Shown: piece after piece, positions 1 to 8,914 of the stretch
Layout of the letters: the number at the start of each line of letters is the position of its first letter
How positions within the stretch are numbered: position 1 is the first letter of the stretch
Source of the DNA: Oceanobacter sp045430275
Lineage (GTDB): Bacteria; Pseudomonadota; Gammaproteobacteria; Pseudomonadales; Oceanobacteraceae
Reading direction: 5' to 3'
DNA length: 64,000 nucleotides
NCBI GenBank assembly: GCA_045430275.1
Contig: JAILXU010000001.1
Location: 62,001-126,000, forward strand
The notes under the pieces: model-generated
What the model saw: the letters and a program-made list of their open reading frames with translations, nothing else
Database searches by the model: none
Told to the model about the DNA's origin: nothing
Program-made: the position numbers and the translations under genes

Positions 1-198
1 GGCGTCGGCGCGCAAGCGCTGAACGGCGTCGAGCGGGTGTGCCATGGGTTCCACGCCGGTGGTATCAGCGGTCGATAATTGGTCAACCAGATCCAGGATG
101 CTGGTCAGGTTTTGCTGGTATTCACCAATCTGGTTTTCGTCAATTTGCAGACGGGCCAGCTCGGCGATATTCCGTACCTGATCTTGTTCCAGAGCCAT
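1..198 (-). CDS. gatC: Asp-tRNA(Asn)/Glu-tRNA(Gln) amidotransferase subunit C (partial, 5' end only)
   Basis: The minus strand reads out from an ATG at 198 and gives 66 residues beginning MALEQDQVRNIAELARLQI, with the family's ELARL helix and a later EPMAHPL segment that in GatC wraps around GatA. The gene continues past the left edge, so about two thirds is visible. GatC stabilises the GatCAB complex, which amidates mischarged Glu-tRNA(Gln) or Asp-tRNA(Asn) in the cytoplasm. gatA and gatB would be expected further left. It diverges from mreB, the same arrangement as in Pseudomonas. Confidence 0.93.
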   Translation of the reverse strand, partial: MALEQDQVRNIAELARLQIDENQIGEYQQNLTSILDLVDQLSTADTTGVEPMAHPLDAVQRLRADA

Positions 199-325
199 GC
201 AGCTTCTCCAGTGTGATGGGCCTTTGAAAGCGCCGAAGACTAGCATAAATGCGCCTTGCTCTAAATCCCTGCCATTGCTAGAGTTAGCGCAATTTTTTTG
301 CCATCTCTAAACAGGAAACGGTGGA

Positions 326-1363
326 ATGTTCAAGACGTTACGAGGCATGTTTTCCAGTGATCTTTCTATCGACCTGGGAACAGCGAACACCCTGATCTAT
401 ATGCGTGATCAGGGTATTGTTCTGAATGAACCATCGGTAGTAGCGATTCGTTTGCAAGGTCATCAAAAAAGTGTGGCGGCTGTTGGAACCGAAGCCAAAA
501 AAATGTTGGGACGTACCCCGGCTAACATTCAGGCCATTCGTCCACTCAAGGATGGCGTGATTGCTGACTTTGAAGTTACTGAAAAAATGTTGCAGTACTT
601 TATCAAGCGCGTCCACGAAAGCAGTTTCCTGCCACCCAGCCCGCGCGTGGTGGTGTGTGTTCCGTATCAGGCCACCAAGGTGGAACGTAAAGCCATTCGG
701 GATTCGGTTCTCGGTGCCGGTGCCAGCAAAGCGTATCTGATTCACGAGCCAATGGCCGCCGCAATTGGTGCCGGTCTGCCGGTGGATGAAGCGCGCGGTT
801 CCATGGTGGTAGACATCGGTGGTGGCACGACTGAAATTGCCCTGATTTCCCTCAGTGGTGTGGTGTACGCTGAATCAATCAAGATCGGTGGTGACCGCTT
901 TGACGAAGCCATTGTGGCGTACGTTCGTCGCCAGTACGGCAGCCTGATTGGCGAAGCCACGGCGGAACGCATCAAACACGAAATCGGTACGGCTTACCCC
1001 AGTTCCGAGGAACGCGAGATCGATGTGCGCGGTCGTAATCTGGCGGAAGGTATTCCTCGTCAGTTCAGCCTGAACTCCACCGAAATTCGTGAAGCCTTGC
1101 AAGAGTCATTGGCGTCCATCGTTGAAGCGGTAAAAGGTGCTCTGGAACAATCTCCGCCAGAACTGGCGTCGGATGTGGCTGATCGTGGCATGGTGTTGAC
1201 CGGTGGTGGTGCCTTGTTGCGAGATCTGGATAAACTGTTGAGTGAAGAAACTGGCTTGCCGGTGATTGTGGCCGACGATCCTTTGACCTGTGTGGCGCGC
1301 GGTGGCGGTCGTTTCCTGGAAACCGCGACCGAACAGCAACTGGAAGTGCTGGCCCACGAGTAA
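326..1363 (+). CDS. mreB: Rod shape-determining actin homologue MreB
   Basis: 345 residues, the normal MreB length. The actin-fold phosphate-binding loop is at the N-terminus (SIDLGTANTLIY, about residues 15-26), the second phosphate motif VVDIGGGTTEIA lies near residue 165, and the adenosine-side motif LTGGGALL near 290. MreB polymerises under the inner membrane and directs the elongasome for sidewall peptidoglycan synthesis. An AGGAAACGGTGGA stretch just upstream supplies the ribosome site. It is the first gene of the mreBCD-maf-rng-yhdP run; about 104 bases separate it from mreC. The 127-base gap to gatC must hold both divergent promoters; a weak TTGCTC-17-TAGAGT match lies at 256-284. Confidence 0.98.
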   Translation: MFKTLRGMFSSDLSIDLGTANTLIYMRDQGIVLNEPSVVAIRLQGHQKSVAAVGTEAKKMLGRTPANIQAIRPLKDGVIADFEVTEKMLQYFIKRVHESSFLPPSPRVVVCVPYQATKVERKAIRDSVLGAGASKAYLIHEPMAAAIGAGLPVDEARGSMVVDIGGGTTEIALISLSGVVYAESIKIGGDRFDEAIVAYVRRQYGSLIGEATAERIKHEIGTAYPSSEEREIDVRGRNLAEGIPRQFSLNSTEIREALQESLASIVEAVKGALEQSPPELASDVADRGMVLTGGGALLRDLDKLLSEETGLPVIVADDPLTCVARGGGRFLETATEQQLEVLAHE

Positions 1364-1467
1364 GGGTTCGGTTCGACACTGTATTGATGACCTCTGTTGT
1401 GCCACCGGCGCTATAGTTCGGGCTAATTGGTTGCTTCAGGAGCCTTGCTATCAAATCGCAATATCAA

Positions 1468-2313
1468 ATGCCTCCATTTCAGAGCCAGCGTATGCTGGCT
1501 GTGTGCCTTCTGGCCGCGGGTCTGATGTGGGTGGATCAGCATTACACCGTTTTTCAGCCGTTGCGCTATGCGGTCGGGTACGTTCTGTATCCGGCGCAGC
1601 AGGTCGCCCTGCTACCTTCAACTTTGACGCTCTGGATGGAAGAGTCCACCGCCACTCGCCAGCAATTGATGGACGATAATGTCCAGTTGCGCGCCCGTAA
1701 TCTGGTGCTGGAGCAAAAAGCCCAGCGTCTGGCCTCCCTTGAAACCGAAAATATCGAACTGCGTGAACTGCTCAGTGCTTCCGAACAAATTGATGATCGG
1801 GTGCTGGTGACGGCGGTGACGGCGGTCGATCCCGATCCTTATTCCAAACAGATTCTGATCAATAAAGGCGGTGAAGACGGTGTTTTCGTCGGTCAGCCGG
1901 TGCTGGATGCGTTTGGCTTGCTGGGGCAGGTGGTGGACGTGTTGCCGCGTTCCAGTCGGGTCATGATGATTGCGGATTCCAATCATGCCATTCCGGTGCA
2001 GGTGAATCGCAACGGGGTTCGGGCGATTGCAGCTGGTATTGGCGCACTGGATCGTATTGAGCTGATTTATGTGCCGAATACGGCGGACATTCAATTGGGT
2101 GATTTGCTGGTCAGCTCCGGGCTGGGTGGGCGCTACCCGCGTGGTTATCCAGTGGGTGTGGTGGTGGAGGTCGACCATCAACCGGGGGATATGTTTGCCC
2201 GTGTGTCGGCCATTCCGAGTGCGCGTCTGGATCGCAGCCGTCATTTGTTACTGGTCTTCAGTCAGGGTGCAGGGCAAGTGCCTTCTGAAGAAATCTGGCG
2301 GTACCGAAAATGA
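1468..2313 (+). CDS. mreC: Rod shape-determining protein MreC
   Basis: 281 residues from this ATG: a short cytoplasmic N-terminus, one membrane helix (about residues 9-25), a coiled coil (about 60-100, rich in L, E and Q) and the two-lobed periplasmic beta domain (VTAVDPDPYSKQILINKG onward). MreC links MreB to RodA and PBP2 in the elongasome. The start is uncertain. The ATG has no ribosome site, while a good AGGAG at 1438-1442 sits seven bases before an in-frame ATC at 1450 that would add six residues (IKSQYQ). The 3' end overlaps mreD by four bases. Confidence 0.93.
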   Translation: MPPFQSQRMLAVCLLAAGLMWVDQHYTVFQPLRYAVGYVLYPAQQVALLPSTLTLWMEESTATRQQLMDDNVQLRARNLVLEQKAQRLASLETENIELRELLSASEQIDDRVLVTAVTAVDPDPYSKQILINKGGEDGVFVGQPVLDAFGLLGQVVDVLPRSSRVMMIADSNHAIPVQVNRNGVRAIAAGIGALDRIELIYVPNTADIQLGDLLVSSGLGGRYPRGYPVGVVVEVDHQPGDMFARVSAIPSARLDRSRHLLLVFSQGAGQVPSEEIWRYRK

Positions 2314-2786
2314 CCATGCAGCAATTTATCCTGGGCGCATGTGCGTTCTTTGTGGCCTTTATGCTGGAACACTTGCCTCTGCCTGAGTTGCTATTCTGGC
2401 TCCAGCCACAATGGGCTTTGTTGATGGTGACGTTGCTGGTGCTGCATGCGCCACGGGCTTACGGTTTGTGGCTGGCGGTGCCTGCCGGGCTGATGATGGA
2501 TACCGAAACCGGTAATGTGCTCGGACTGCATGTGATTACCTTCACCGTTCATATTTTTCTGGTTCAACTGTTTATTCGGCGTCTGGATGGCTTTAATCTG
2601 ATCCAGCAAATGCTGATGGTTCTGATTCTGGTACTGGCGCATCAACTGGTGTTGTTCTGGGTCTCCCAGATGCTGTTGCCATTTCCCATTCCGGTGAGTA
2701 TCTGGAGTCCGGCGCTGACGTCAGCACTGGTTTGGCCCTGGGCCTACGCCATTACCCAACTCACTATTCGGAGATTGCTGTCATGA
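2310..2786 (+). CDS. mreD: Rod shape-determining membrane protein MreD
   Basis: 158 residues, almost wholly hydrophobic with about five membrane segments, matching MreD in size and character; the conserved feature around residues 60-70 (GLMMDTETGNVLG) resembles the family's GLL.D...G.LLG motif. MreD is an integral inner-membrane partner of MreC in the elongasome. It is translationally coupled at both ends: its ATG overlaps the mreC stop, and its TGA overlaps the maf ATG (2783). Confidence 0.93.
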   Translation: MTMQQFILGACAFFVAFMLEHLPLPELLFWLQPQWALLMVTLLVLHAPRAYGLWLAVPAGLMMDTETGNVLGLHVITFTVHIFLVQLFIRRLDGFNLIQQMLMVLILVLAHQLVLFWVSQMLLPFPIPVSIWSPALTSALVWPWAYAITQLTIRRLLS

Positions 2787-3391
2787 GCTTGATTCTGGCT
2801 TCCGCTTCCCCGCGTCGACAGGAACTGCTGCAGCAAATTGGCGTCTCTTTTGTGGTGCAGGCAGCGGATATTGATGAAACGCCTCTGGCTGGGGAAACCC
2901 CGCTGGATTATGTGGCCCGACTGGCCAGAAGCAAAGCCTCCCATATTGCCCTGAACAACGCCGGAAGCGCAGTGCTGGCGGCGGATACGACGGTGGTGGG
3001 GCAACAGCAGATTCTGGGTAAGCCTGAAAGCCGGGAACACGGTGAACAGATGCTGCGCCTGCTGTCGGGAAGCTGGCACGACGTCAGTACTGGCGTTGCG
3101 TTGCTGGTGCCAGGAAGTGAGTCAGCAGTGGCTCCTTCGGTTGTTTCTCATCAGGTTGTTTCTCATCAAGTTGTTACGACACGAGTACGCTTTCGGGATC
3201 TGTCAGAAGGTGAGATCAGCGCCTATCTGGATACCCGAGAAGGCATAGATAAAGCAGGCGGTTATGGCATTCAGGGAATGGGTGCGGTACTGGTTGAACG
3301 CATAGAAGGCAGCTACAGTAATGTAGTGGGCTTGCCCCTGGCGGAGACCGCCGTGATGTTAAGACAGTCAGGTATTTCCATTTGGCAATAG
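2783..3391 (+). CDS. maf: Maf family nucleoside triphosphate pyrophosphatase (dTTP/UTP type)
   Basis: 202 residues from the ATG that overlaps the mreD stop; an ATG further upstream at 2732 would lie inside mreD. The N-terminal signature LASASPRRQELL and the DETP segment define Maf proteins, which hydrolyse dTTP, UTP and modified pyrimidine nucleotides to monophosphates and are thought to act as house-cleaning enzymes. Position between mreD and rng matches E. coli yhdE. Odd point: a loop near residues 118-131 carries an in-frame 15-base tandem duplication giving VVSHQVVSHQVV. Confidence 0.93.
   Translation: MSLILASASPRRQELLQQIGVSFVVQAADIDETPLAGETPLDYVARLARSKASHIALNNAGSAVLAADTTVVGQQQILGKPESREHGEQMLRLLSGSWHDVSTGVALLVPGSESAVAPSVVSHQVVSHQVVTTRVRFRDLSEGEISAYLDTREGIDKAGGYGIQGMGAVLVERIEGSYSNVVGLPLAETAVMLRQSGISIWQ
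3140..3175 (+). repeat. 15-base tandem duplication inside maf
   Basis: Two 15-base units (3140-3154 and 3155-3169) differ only at the last base and are followed by a partial third (GTTGTT, 3170-3175). They are in frame and encode VVSHQ twice followed by VV, in a loop before the RVRFRDL strand, so the reading frame is kept. Confidence 0.85.
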
Positions 3392-3400
3392 GACACTGTG

Positions 3401-4852
3401 GTGAACGCTGAAATTCTAATGAACATAACCCCAACCGAAACGCGGGTCGGGGTGGTCGAAAATGGTGTGTTGCAGGAAATCTTTATTGAGCGCACCAATC
3501 ATCGCGGCATTGTAGGCAATATCTATAAAGGCAAGGTAGCGCGGGTTCTTCCTGGCATGCAAGCCGCCTTTATTGATATTGGTCTGGAGCGGGCGGCGTT
3601 TATCCATGTGGGTGAGTTGGGGGCGGCGGATAGCCACACTCCGATTAATCAGTTGTTGCACGAAGGCCAGTCTCTGGTTGTGCAAGTGACGAAAGACCCC
3701 ATTGGTGCCAAGGGCGCACGCCTGACCACACAACTGACGATCCCGTCGCGCTATCTGGTGTATATGCCGGGAGCCAGCCATGTCGGGGTCTCCCAGCGTA
3801 TTGAAGACGATGAAGAGCGCAGCCGTCTGAAAAAACTGGTGGCCTCCTGCATGGATCAGGAAGGACTGACGGGAGAGGCCGGTTTTATTCTGCGCACCGC
3901 TGCGGAAGGTGTGGGCGAAGAAGAAATTCTGGCGGACACTCGTTACCTGCGGCGCTTGTGGCGTAAGCTGGAAGAGCGCATCGGCGAGTTCTCGCCTCCG
4001 GCGGTGGTGTATGATGAGCTGCCACTGTTCCTGCGTACCTTGCGTGATTACGCTCGCCCCGGCATCGACAAGATTCTGGTGGATTCCCGCGAAACCTATC
4101 AGCGCATCCAGCAATTTGCCCAGCAGTACGTTCCAGAGATGGAAGAGAACGTGACCTACTATCACGGCCCGCGTCCGATTTTTGAATTGTACAGCGTGGA
4201 AGACGAAATCCAGCGTGCGCTGGAGCGCAATGTGCCGCTCAAATCCGGCGGTTATCTGGTGCTGGATCAGACCGAAGCCATGACCACCATTGACGTCAAT
4301 ACCGGTGGCTTTGTCGGGCGACGCAATCTGGAAGAAACCATCTACAAAACCAATCTGGAAGCAGCGACTTCCATTGGTCGTCAGCTACGCCTGCGCAATC
4401 TGGGCGGTATCATCATTCTCGATTTTATCGACATGACCGACCCCGAGCATCAGCGCCAGGTGCTGCGGATGCTGGAAAAAGTGCTCGAAAAAGACCACGC
4501 AAAAACCAAGATCAGTGGTGTGTCCGAGCTGGGTTTGGTGGAGATGACCCGCAAGCGTACCCGTGAAAGTCTTGAACACATGTTGATGGAGCCTTGCAAG
4601 GCCTGTGATGGCCGAGGCTCGGTTAAAACCGCCGAGACGGTGTGCTACGAGATCTTCCGGGAAATCCTGCGTGAAGACCGGGCTTACGGCGCTGGTAATT
4701 ATCTGGTTTTGGCCAGTCAGTCGGTGATCGATCGCTTGCTGGATGAAGACAGCGCCGGTCTGGCTGATCTGGAAGCCTTTATCGGAAAAACCATCAAACT
4801 TCAGGTAGAAACCCTGTACGCACAGGACTACTACGACATCATCTTACAGTAG
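3401..4852 (+). CDS. rng: Ribonuclease G
   Basis: 483 residues from the GTG at 3401. A second GTG directly before it (3398) is possible, but the AGGAC at 3390-3394 is better spaced for 3401 and the N-terminus MNAEILMNITPTETRVGV then aligns with E. coli RNase G MTAELLVNVTPSETRV. The S1 RNA-binding domain is at about residues 38-115 (GNIYKGKVARVLPGMQAAF), followed by the RNase E/G catalytic core with metal-binding Asp in TTIDVNTGGF and ILDFIDM, and the CKACDGRG zinc-link. RNase G trims the 5' end of 16S rRNA and degrades some mRNAs. It lies ten bases after maf. Confidence 0.96.
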   Translation: MNAEILMNITPTETRVGVVENGVLQEIFIERTNHRGIVGNIYKGKVARVLPGMQAAFIDIGLERAAFIHVGELGAADSHTPINQLLHEGQSLVVQVTKDPIGAKGARLTTQLTIPSRYLVYMPGASHVGVSQRIEDDEERSRLKKLVASCMDQEGLTGEAGFILRTAAEGVGEEEILADTRYLRRLWRKLEERIGEFSPPAVVYDELPLFLRTLRDYARPGIDKILVDSRETYQRIQQFAQQYVPEMEENVTYYHGPRPIFELYSVEDEIQRALERNVPLKSGGYLVLDQTEAMTTIDVNTGGFVGRRNLEETIYKTNLEAATSIGRQLRLRNLGGIIILDFIDMTDPEHQRQVLRMLEKVLEKDHAKTKISGVSELGLVEMTRKRTRESLEHMLMEPCKACDGRGSVKTAETVCYEIFREILREDRAYGAGNYLVLASQSVIDRLLDEDSAGLADLEAFIGKTIKLQVETLYAQDYYDIILQ

Positions 4853-4861
4853 GCCATACGC

Positions 4862-7800
4862 ATGAAATGGCTGTTAGCCGGTTGGAAGCAGTTGTGGGTT
4901 ACGCTGCTGGTGGCAGTGGTCATGGTGACGGTCTACGTTGCCATGGGCCGTTTATTCATCCCTTTGGTCAAAGTCTGGCAGCCTGAACTGGAACACGCCT
5001 TGCAGTCCGCACTTGGACAGCCTGTGAGCTTGCAAGTGCTGGAAGGTGACTGGCGCTCTTTATTTCCCGTAGTGCGTTTGCGTCAACTCAGTATTGGCCA
5101 GGACGGCGGGCTTCGCATTGCCCGGGTTGAAGTGGAGTTGGACCCGGCGCGTTCCCTGTATCGCTTGTTGCCGGTTTTTCGGCGCATTGAAGTAGACGGC
5201 GTTTCCGCTTACGTCAGTCGGCGCGAAGATGGCTGGTATCTGGGCAGTGACTGGTTACTCTCTGCTCACTCTGCTGTGGATGGCTCCTCTGATGAAAAAA
5301 GCTCTGATGAAAAAAGTGCTGACCCGACTCCTGAAACAGTAGCGGATACAGAATCCGTAGACTCGGCAGAACAGCGGCCAGTATGGCTGCGCATGCTGGA
5401 GTTACAGCGCAGCATGGAAGCCACCAACTGGCACGTTGTGGTTGAAAGCCGCAGTGGCAATCTTGACCAGCTTCGTATTGAGCAATTGCGTTGGCGTCAT
5501 CGGGGCAATAGCCAGTCGGTGACGGGCGATCTTTCCTGGGGCCGCAAGCAGTTGGCCCGAACTCGTCTCAGCGCCTTGTTGCACGGTCAGCTATGGCCGT
5601 GGAAAAAACAAAGCGGCAAGGTGTTTCTCGATGTTGAGCCTCAGTCCTGGGCTAGCTGGATTCCCGATTTGCCCGATTCCCTGTCGTTACCGGCAGCACA
5701 TGCGGGAGCGGCCGTCTGGCTCAGTGTTGAAGATGGCAACCTCAAGAACGTGTTTGCCGATGTGGTGGTTGAGCAGCTGGATTTCAAATCCTCCAGCGGC
5801 GAACTCGCGGTGCGCGATGGGCATATTCAGGTTGCGGGCAAGCACAGTGGCAAAGACTGGCATCTGCGCGTGAAACCGGATCTGGGCGAGGCTCTGCCGT
5901 TTGATTCGCTGTTGGTCAGCTCCATTGATTTGCGCGGGCGACAAGCCTGGCAGCTTGGCATCCCTGATCTGGATGTGGGGCAAACACGACAGTTTTTGGT
6001 TGAACACACCTTGCTGCCTGCTCGCATACACCGTTATCTGGCCAACTTAAAACCCGAAGGTCACGCTGAAGATGTGCGTGTCTCGGTATTGCCGGGCGAC
6101 GAATTGCAACTGGATGTGCGCACTCGGGTGCGGGATGTGGCGATGAAAACCTACGTCGGCATTCCGGGCCTCAGTAATATGGCGGGCGAGATCCACTTGT
6201 CACCTCGCCTGGGACGGTTTGATTTCACGGATCAGTCACCGATGCTGAACCTGTCGGGTGTGTATGACCAGCCCTGGAAAATGGATGCCATGTCGGGCAC
6301 GTTCCGTTGGCTGGTAGAACCGGGCGCTTCGCAAATCTGGCTGGAAAATGCCCAGGCCCGATCTGCCGGTCTGAATATCACGACCGAGCTGAGTATGTAC
6401 CTGCCTGCTCGTTCCTCGCCTCAGGAAACCCGTATTCGTCTGCTGCTCGGCATTCCCAAGGCTTCAGCGGCTGATAAGGCCCGCTTGTTGCCCGATTTGC
6501 TGGAAGAGGATGTGCGGCGCTGGATTGATGAGGCGTTACTGGCCGCTGATCTGAACAACGGTGCTTTTATGCTGGATGGGGTGCTGGACGAAGGTCGACC
6601 AGATTTGAGTCTGACCACCCAGTTATCGCTGGGTTTTGATCGGGCACGATTGAAATATCTGAGTGACTGGCCAGAGCTGGAAAATCTCAAAGGGCAGTTT
6701 TATCTGCATACGCCCAATCTGTCCGTCGATCTGGAATCCGGTAGCACTCTGGGAGGCCGCTTTGTGCGCAATAGTGGCAAGGTGCGATTGAAAACCGGCA
6801 AGGACAAGGTGAGCTGGTTGACGGTATCGGGCCATCTTCGGGGAAGCAGCGATGAAGCGTTTCAGTATTTCCGTGACACGCCGATACAGCAAGTCGTCGA
6901 GAACACCTTTGACAGTTGGTATGCACACGGTCGTCTGGATACGGCACTGTGGTTGCGAATGCCTCTGGTCGAAGCGGCTGTTGAACCTCATGTACGCCTG
7001 AATACCCGTTTTTACGATAATCATCTGGCGGTGCGGGATCTGGATCTGAATATTGGCCAATTGAACGGACGCCTGACGTTTGACTCTCGCAAAGGGCTGT
7101 TTTCCGAGTCGCTGAGCGGTGAACTGTTTGGTGGGAGTTTTAACGCCAGTATTGATTCAACAACCGTAGAAGGAAACACCCGGATTGCCTTGCAGGGAAT
7201 GGGGCGTGCGCAGTGGTCGTCGATCAAACAATGGATGCCGCTTTTTCTATTGGAGCCAATTCAGGGTGATCTGGGGTATCAGGCCAGCCTGTCGATTGAT
7301 ACCGGGGCGGACAAGCTGGTGTTTGATGTCACTTCCGCACTGGACGGCACCCGGATCAACTATCCCGCCCCTTTGAGCAAGCACGTCGATGATACCGAAC
7401 ATGCCTTGAACTTACGGATCGAACCGGGCCGTGAAACCCGCATTACCCTGAATTACGACGACTGGATTCGGGCGGTGTTTGCCATGGATCAGCAAGGCTT
7501 GAATCGTGGTCAGGTGTATCTGGGGGATCATGAGCCTTTCCTGGGAAGTGATCCGGGTGTTGAGGTGCTGGGCGAAGTGACTGAACCCATTCTGGCTGAG
7601 GAGTGGTGGGCGCAATGGCAAGCGTTACTGCCTTTGGCTGAGGCGGAACAGAAGACGCTGGCGGCATCCGGTGTGGTGTCGGGGCGTCCAGCGGCTGAAG
7701 GGCCATCCAACCCTCTGCGTAACGTTGATCTTACTTTGTCAGACGTAACCGCCTGGGATCTGGCATTGGGTGAAACACACGTGGTGGCCAGTCAGGATTG

Positions 7801-8914
7801 GGGAGAATGGTTGTTTGCGTTTGAGTCGGTTTTGTCCAAAGGGGAGTTACTGATTCCAGCAGATGACGAGCCGTTGGCCATTGAGCTTGAGTACCTGCAT
7901 TTACCAGTGTCGGAAGCTGGTTCAGCGCCAGACGCGGGAGCTAAAAAGAATCCGGCCTGGCAGCAGGCGACGCTGAAACGAACCTTGTCCGACGATGCGC
8001 TCAAGGAAATGATGCCGGGTGATTTGTTGCCAATGACGTTGAATATGAAGGAGTTCTTCATTGGCAGTCGGAATTTTGGGCGTTGGAACATGTCCAGCAA
8101 GCCGGTTGAAAACGGGATGGCGGTATCCATTCTGGACAGTGATCTGAAAGGCATTACGCTTACTGGTGATTTCCGTTGGCTGTTACACGATGGCAAGCAC
8201 GAGACTCGGGTGGATTTGCTGAATATCAAGAGCAGAAATCTGGCGCGGGTGCAAAAGGCCTTCCGTCAGGAAGTGATTCTGGAGGGCGACAAAATGAACA
8301 GTGCGGCGCGCTTCTCCTGGCAAGGGTCGCCGATGGCGTTTAATACTCAGACTCTGGATGGTCTGGTGTCTCTGAGTGTGGAAAATGGCACCTGGAAAAC
8401 GGAAGGAGCCGGTGCTCTGAAGGCGTTTGGCGCATTGAACTTCAGTTCCATTTCCCGACGCCTGAAACTGGATTTCTCTGACCTGTATCAGACCGGGTTG
8501 GCATTTGATGTGATGCGGGCCAAGGCCAATATTGAAAAAGGGGTGCTGACGTTTGCCGAGCCGCTGATGGTGGATGGGCCGGGGGCGAAATTTCTGGCAT
8601 CGGGTAGTACCAATCTGAACGATGAGTCACTGGATATGAAGTTCGCAGTCACGTTTCCGGTGACGGATACCTTGCCGCTGGTGGCGGTATTGGCGGGGTT
8701 TGCACCGCAGGTGGCGGGAGCCATCTACGTGACTGAAAAGCTGATTGGTGATGAGCTGGAACAGTTTACCAGTGCCAGCTACGACGTGCGTGGAACCTGG
8801 AATAAACCGGATATGAATATTCGAGGGGCGTTCGACAACGAAGTGGACGGCAAGCGTGTGCGTTCGTTTAAAGAACGTTTCCTGAGTATTTTTGGACTGG
8901 AGGAAAGCAAGTAA
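4862..8914 (+). CDS. yhdP: YhdP family AsmA-like phospholipid transport protein
   Basis: 1,350 residues, close to E. coli YhdP. One N-terminal membrane helix (about residues 13-35) is followed by a very long beta-rich periplasmic region (DUF3971 and AsmA-type C-terminal domain, ending near VRSFKERFLSIFGLE). YhdP, with TamB and YdbH, is thought to form a hydrophobic bridge moving phospholipids from inner to outer membrane. It sits in the conserved mre-maf-rng-yhdP order. A serine/glutamate-rich linker near residues 140-170 carries a 15-base in-frame duplication (SDEKS twice). Its TAA overlaps the next ATG by one base. Confidence 0.93.
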   Translation: MKWLLAGWKQLWVTLLVAVVMVTVYVAMGRLFIPLVKVWQPELEHALQSALGQPVSLQVLEGDWRSLFPVVRLRQLSIGQDGGLRIARVEVELDPARSLYRLLPVFRRIEVDGVSAYVSRREDGWYLGSDWLLSAHSAVDGSSDEKSSDEKSADPTPETVADTESVDSAEQRPVWLRMLELQRSMEATNWHVVVESRSGNLDQLRIEQLRWRHRGNSQSVTGDLSWGRKQLARTRLSALLHGQLWPWKKQSGKVFLDVEPQSWASWIPDLPDSLSLPAAHAGAAVWLSVEDGNLKNVFADVVVEQLDFKSSSGELAVRDGHIQVAGKHSGKDWHLRVKPDLGEALPFDSLLVSSIDLRGRQAWQLGIPDLDVGQTRQFLVEHTLLPARIHRYLANLKPEGHAEDVRVSVLPGDELQLDVRTRVRDVAMKTYVGIPGLSNMAGEIHLSPRLGRFDFTDQSPMLNLSGVYDQPWKMDAMSGTFRWLVEPGASQIWLENAQARSAGLNITTELSMYLPARSSPQETRIRLLLGIPKASAADKARLLPDLLEEDVRRWIDEALLAADLNNGAFMLDGVLDEGRPDLSLTTQLSLGFDRARLKYLSDWPELENLKGQFYLHTPNLSVDLESGSTLGGRFVRNSGKVRLKTGKDKVSWLTVSGHLRGSSDEAFQYFRDTPIQQVVENTFDSWYAHGRLDTALWLRMPLVEAAVEPHVRLNTRFYDNHLAVRDLDLNIGQLNGRLTFDSRKGLFSESLSGELFGGSFNASIDSTTVEGNTRIALQGMGRAQWSSIKQWMPLFLLEPIQGDLGYQASLSIDTGADKLVFDVTSALDGTRINYPAPLSKHVDDTEHALNLRIEPGRETRITLNYDDWIRAVFAMDQQGLNRGQVYLGDHEPFLGSDPGVEVLGEVTEPILAEEWWAQWQALLPLAEAEQKTLAASGVVSGRPAAEGPSNPLRNVDLTLSDVTAWDLALGETHVVASQDWGEWLFAFESVLSKGELLIPADDEPLAIELEYLHLPVSEAGSAPDAGAKKNPAWQQATLKRTLSDDALKEMMPGDLLPMTLNMKEFFIGSRNFGRWNMSSKPVENGMAVSILDSDLKGITLTGDFRWLLHDGKHETRVDLLNIKSRNLARVQKAFRQEVILEGDKMNSAARFSWQGSPMAFNTQTLDGLVSLSVENGTWKTEGAGALKAFGALNFSSISRRLKLDFSDLYQTGLAFDVMRAKANIEKGVLTFAEPLMVDGPGAKFLASGSTNLNDESLDMKFAVTFPVTDTLPLVAVLAGFAPQVAGAIYVTEKLIGDELEQFTSASYDVRGTWNKPDMNIRGAFDNEVDGKRVRSFKERFLSIFGLEESK
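5288..5317 (+). repeat. 15-base tandem duplication inside yhdP
   Basis: Two adjacent 15-base units, 5288-5302 and 5303-5317, are identical except for the last base and encode SDEKS twice within an acidic, probably disordered linker. Each contains a run of six or seven A, a likely slippage site. Confidence 0.85.
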
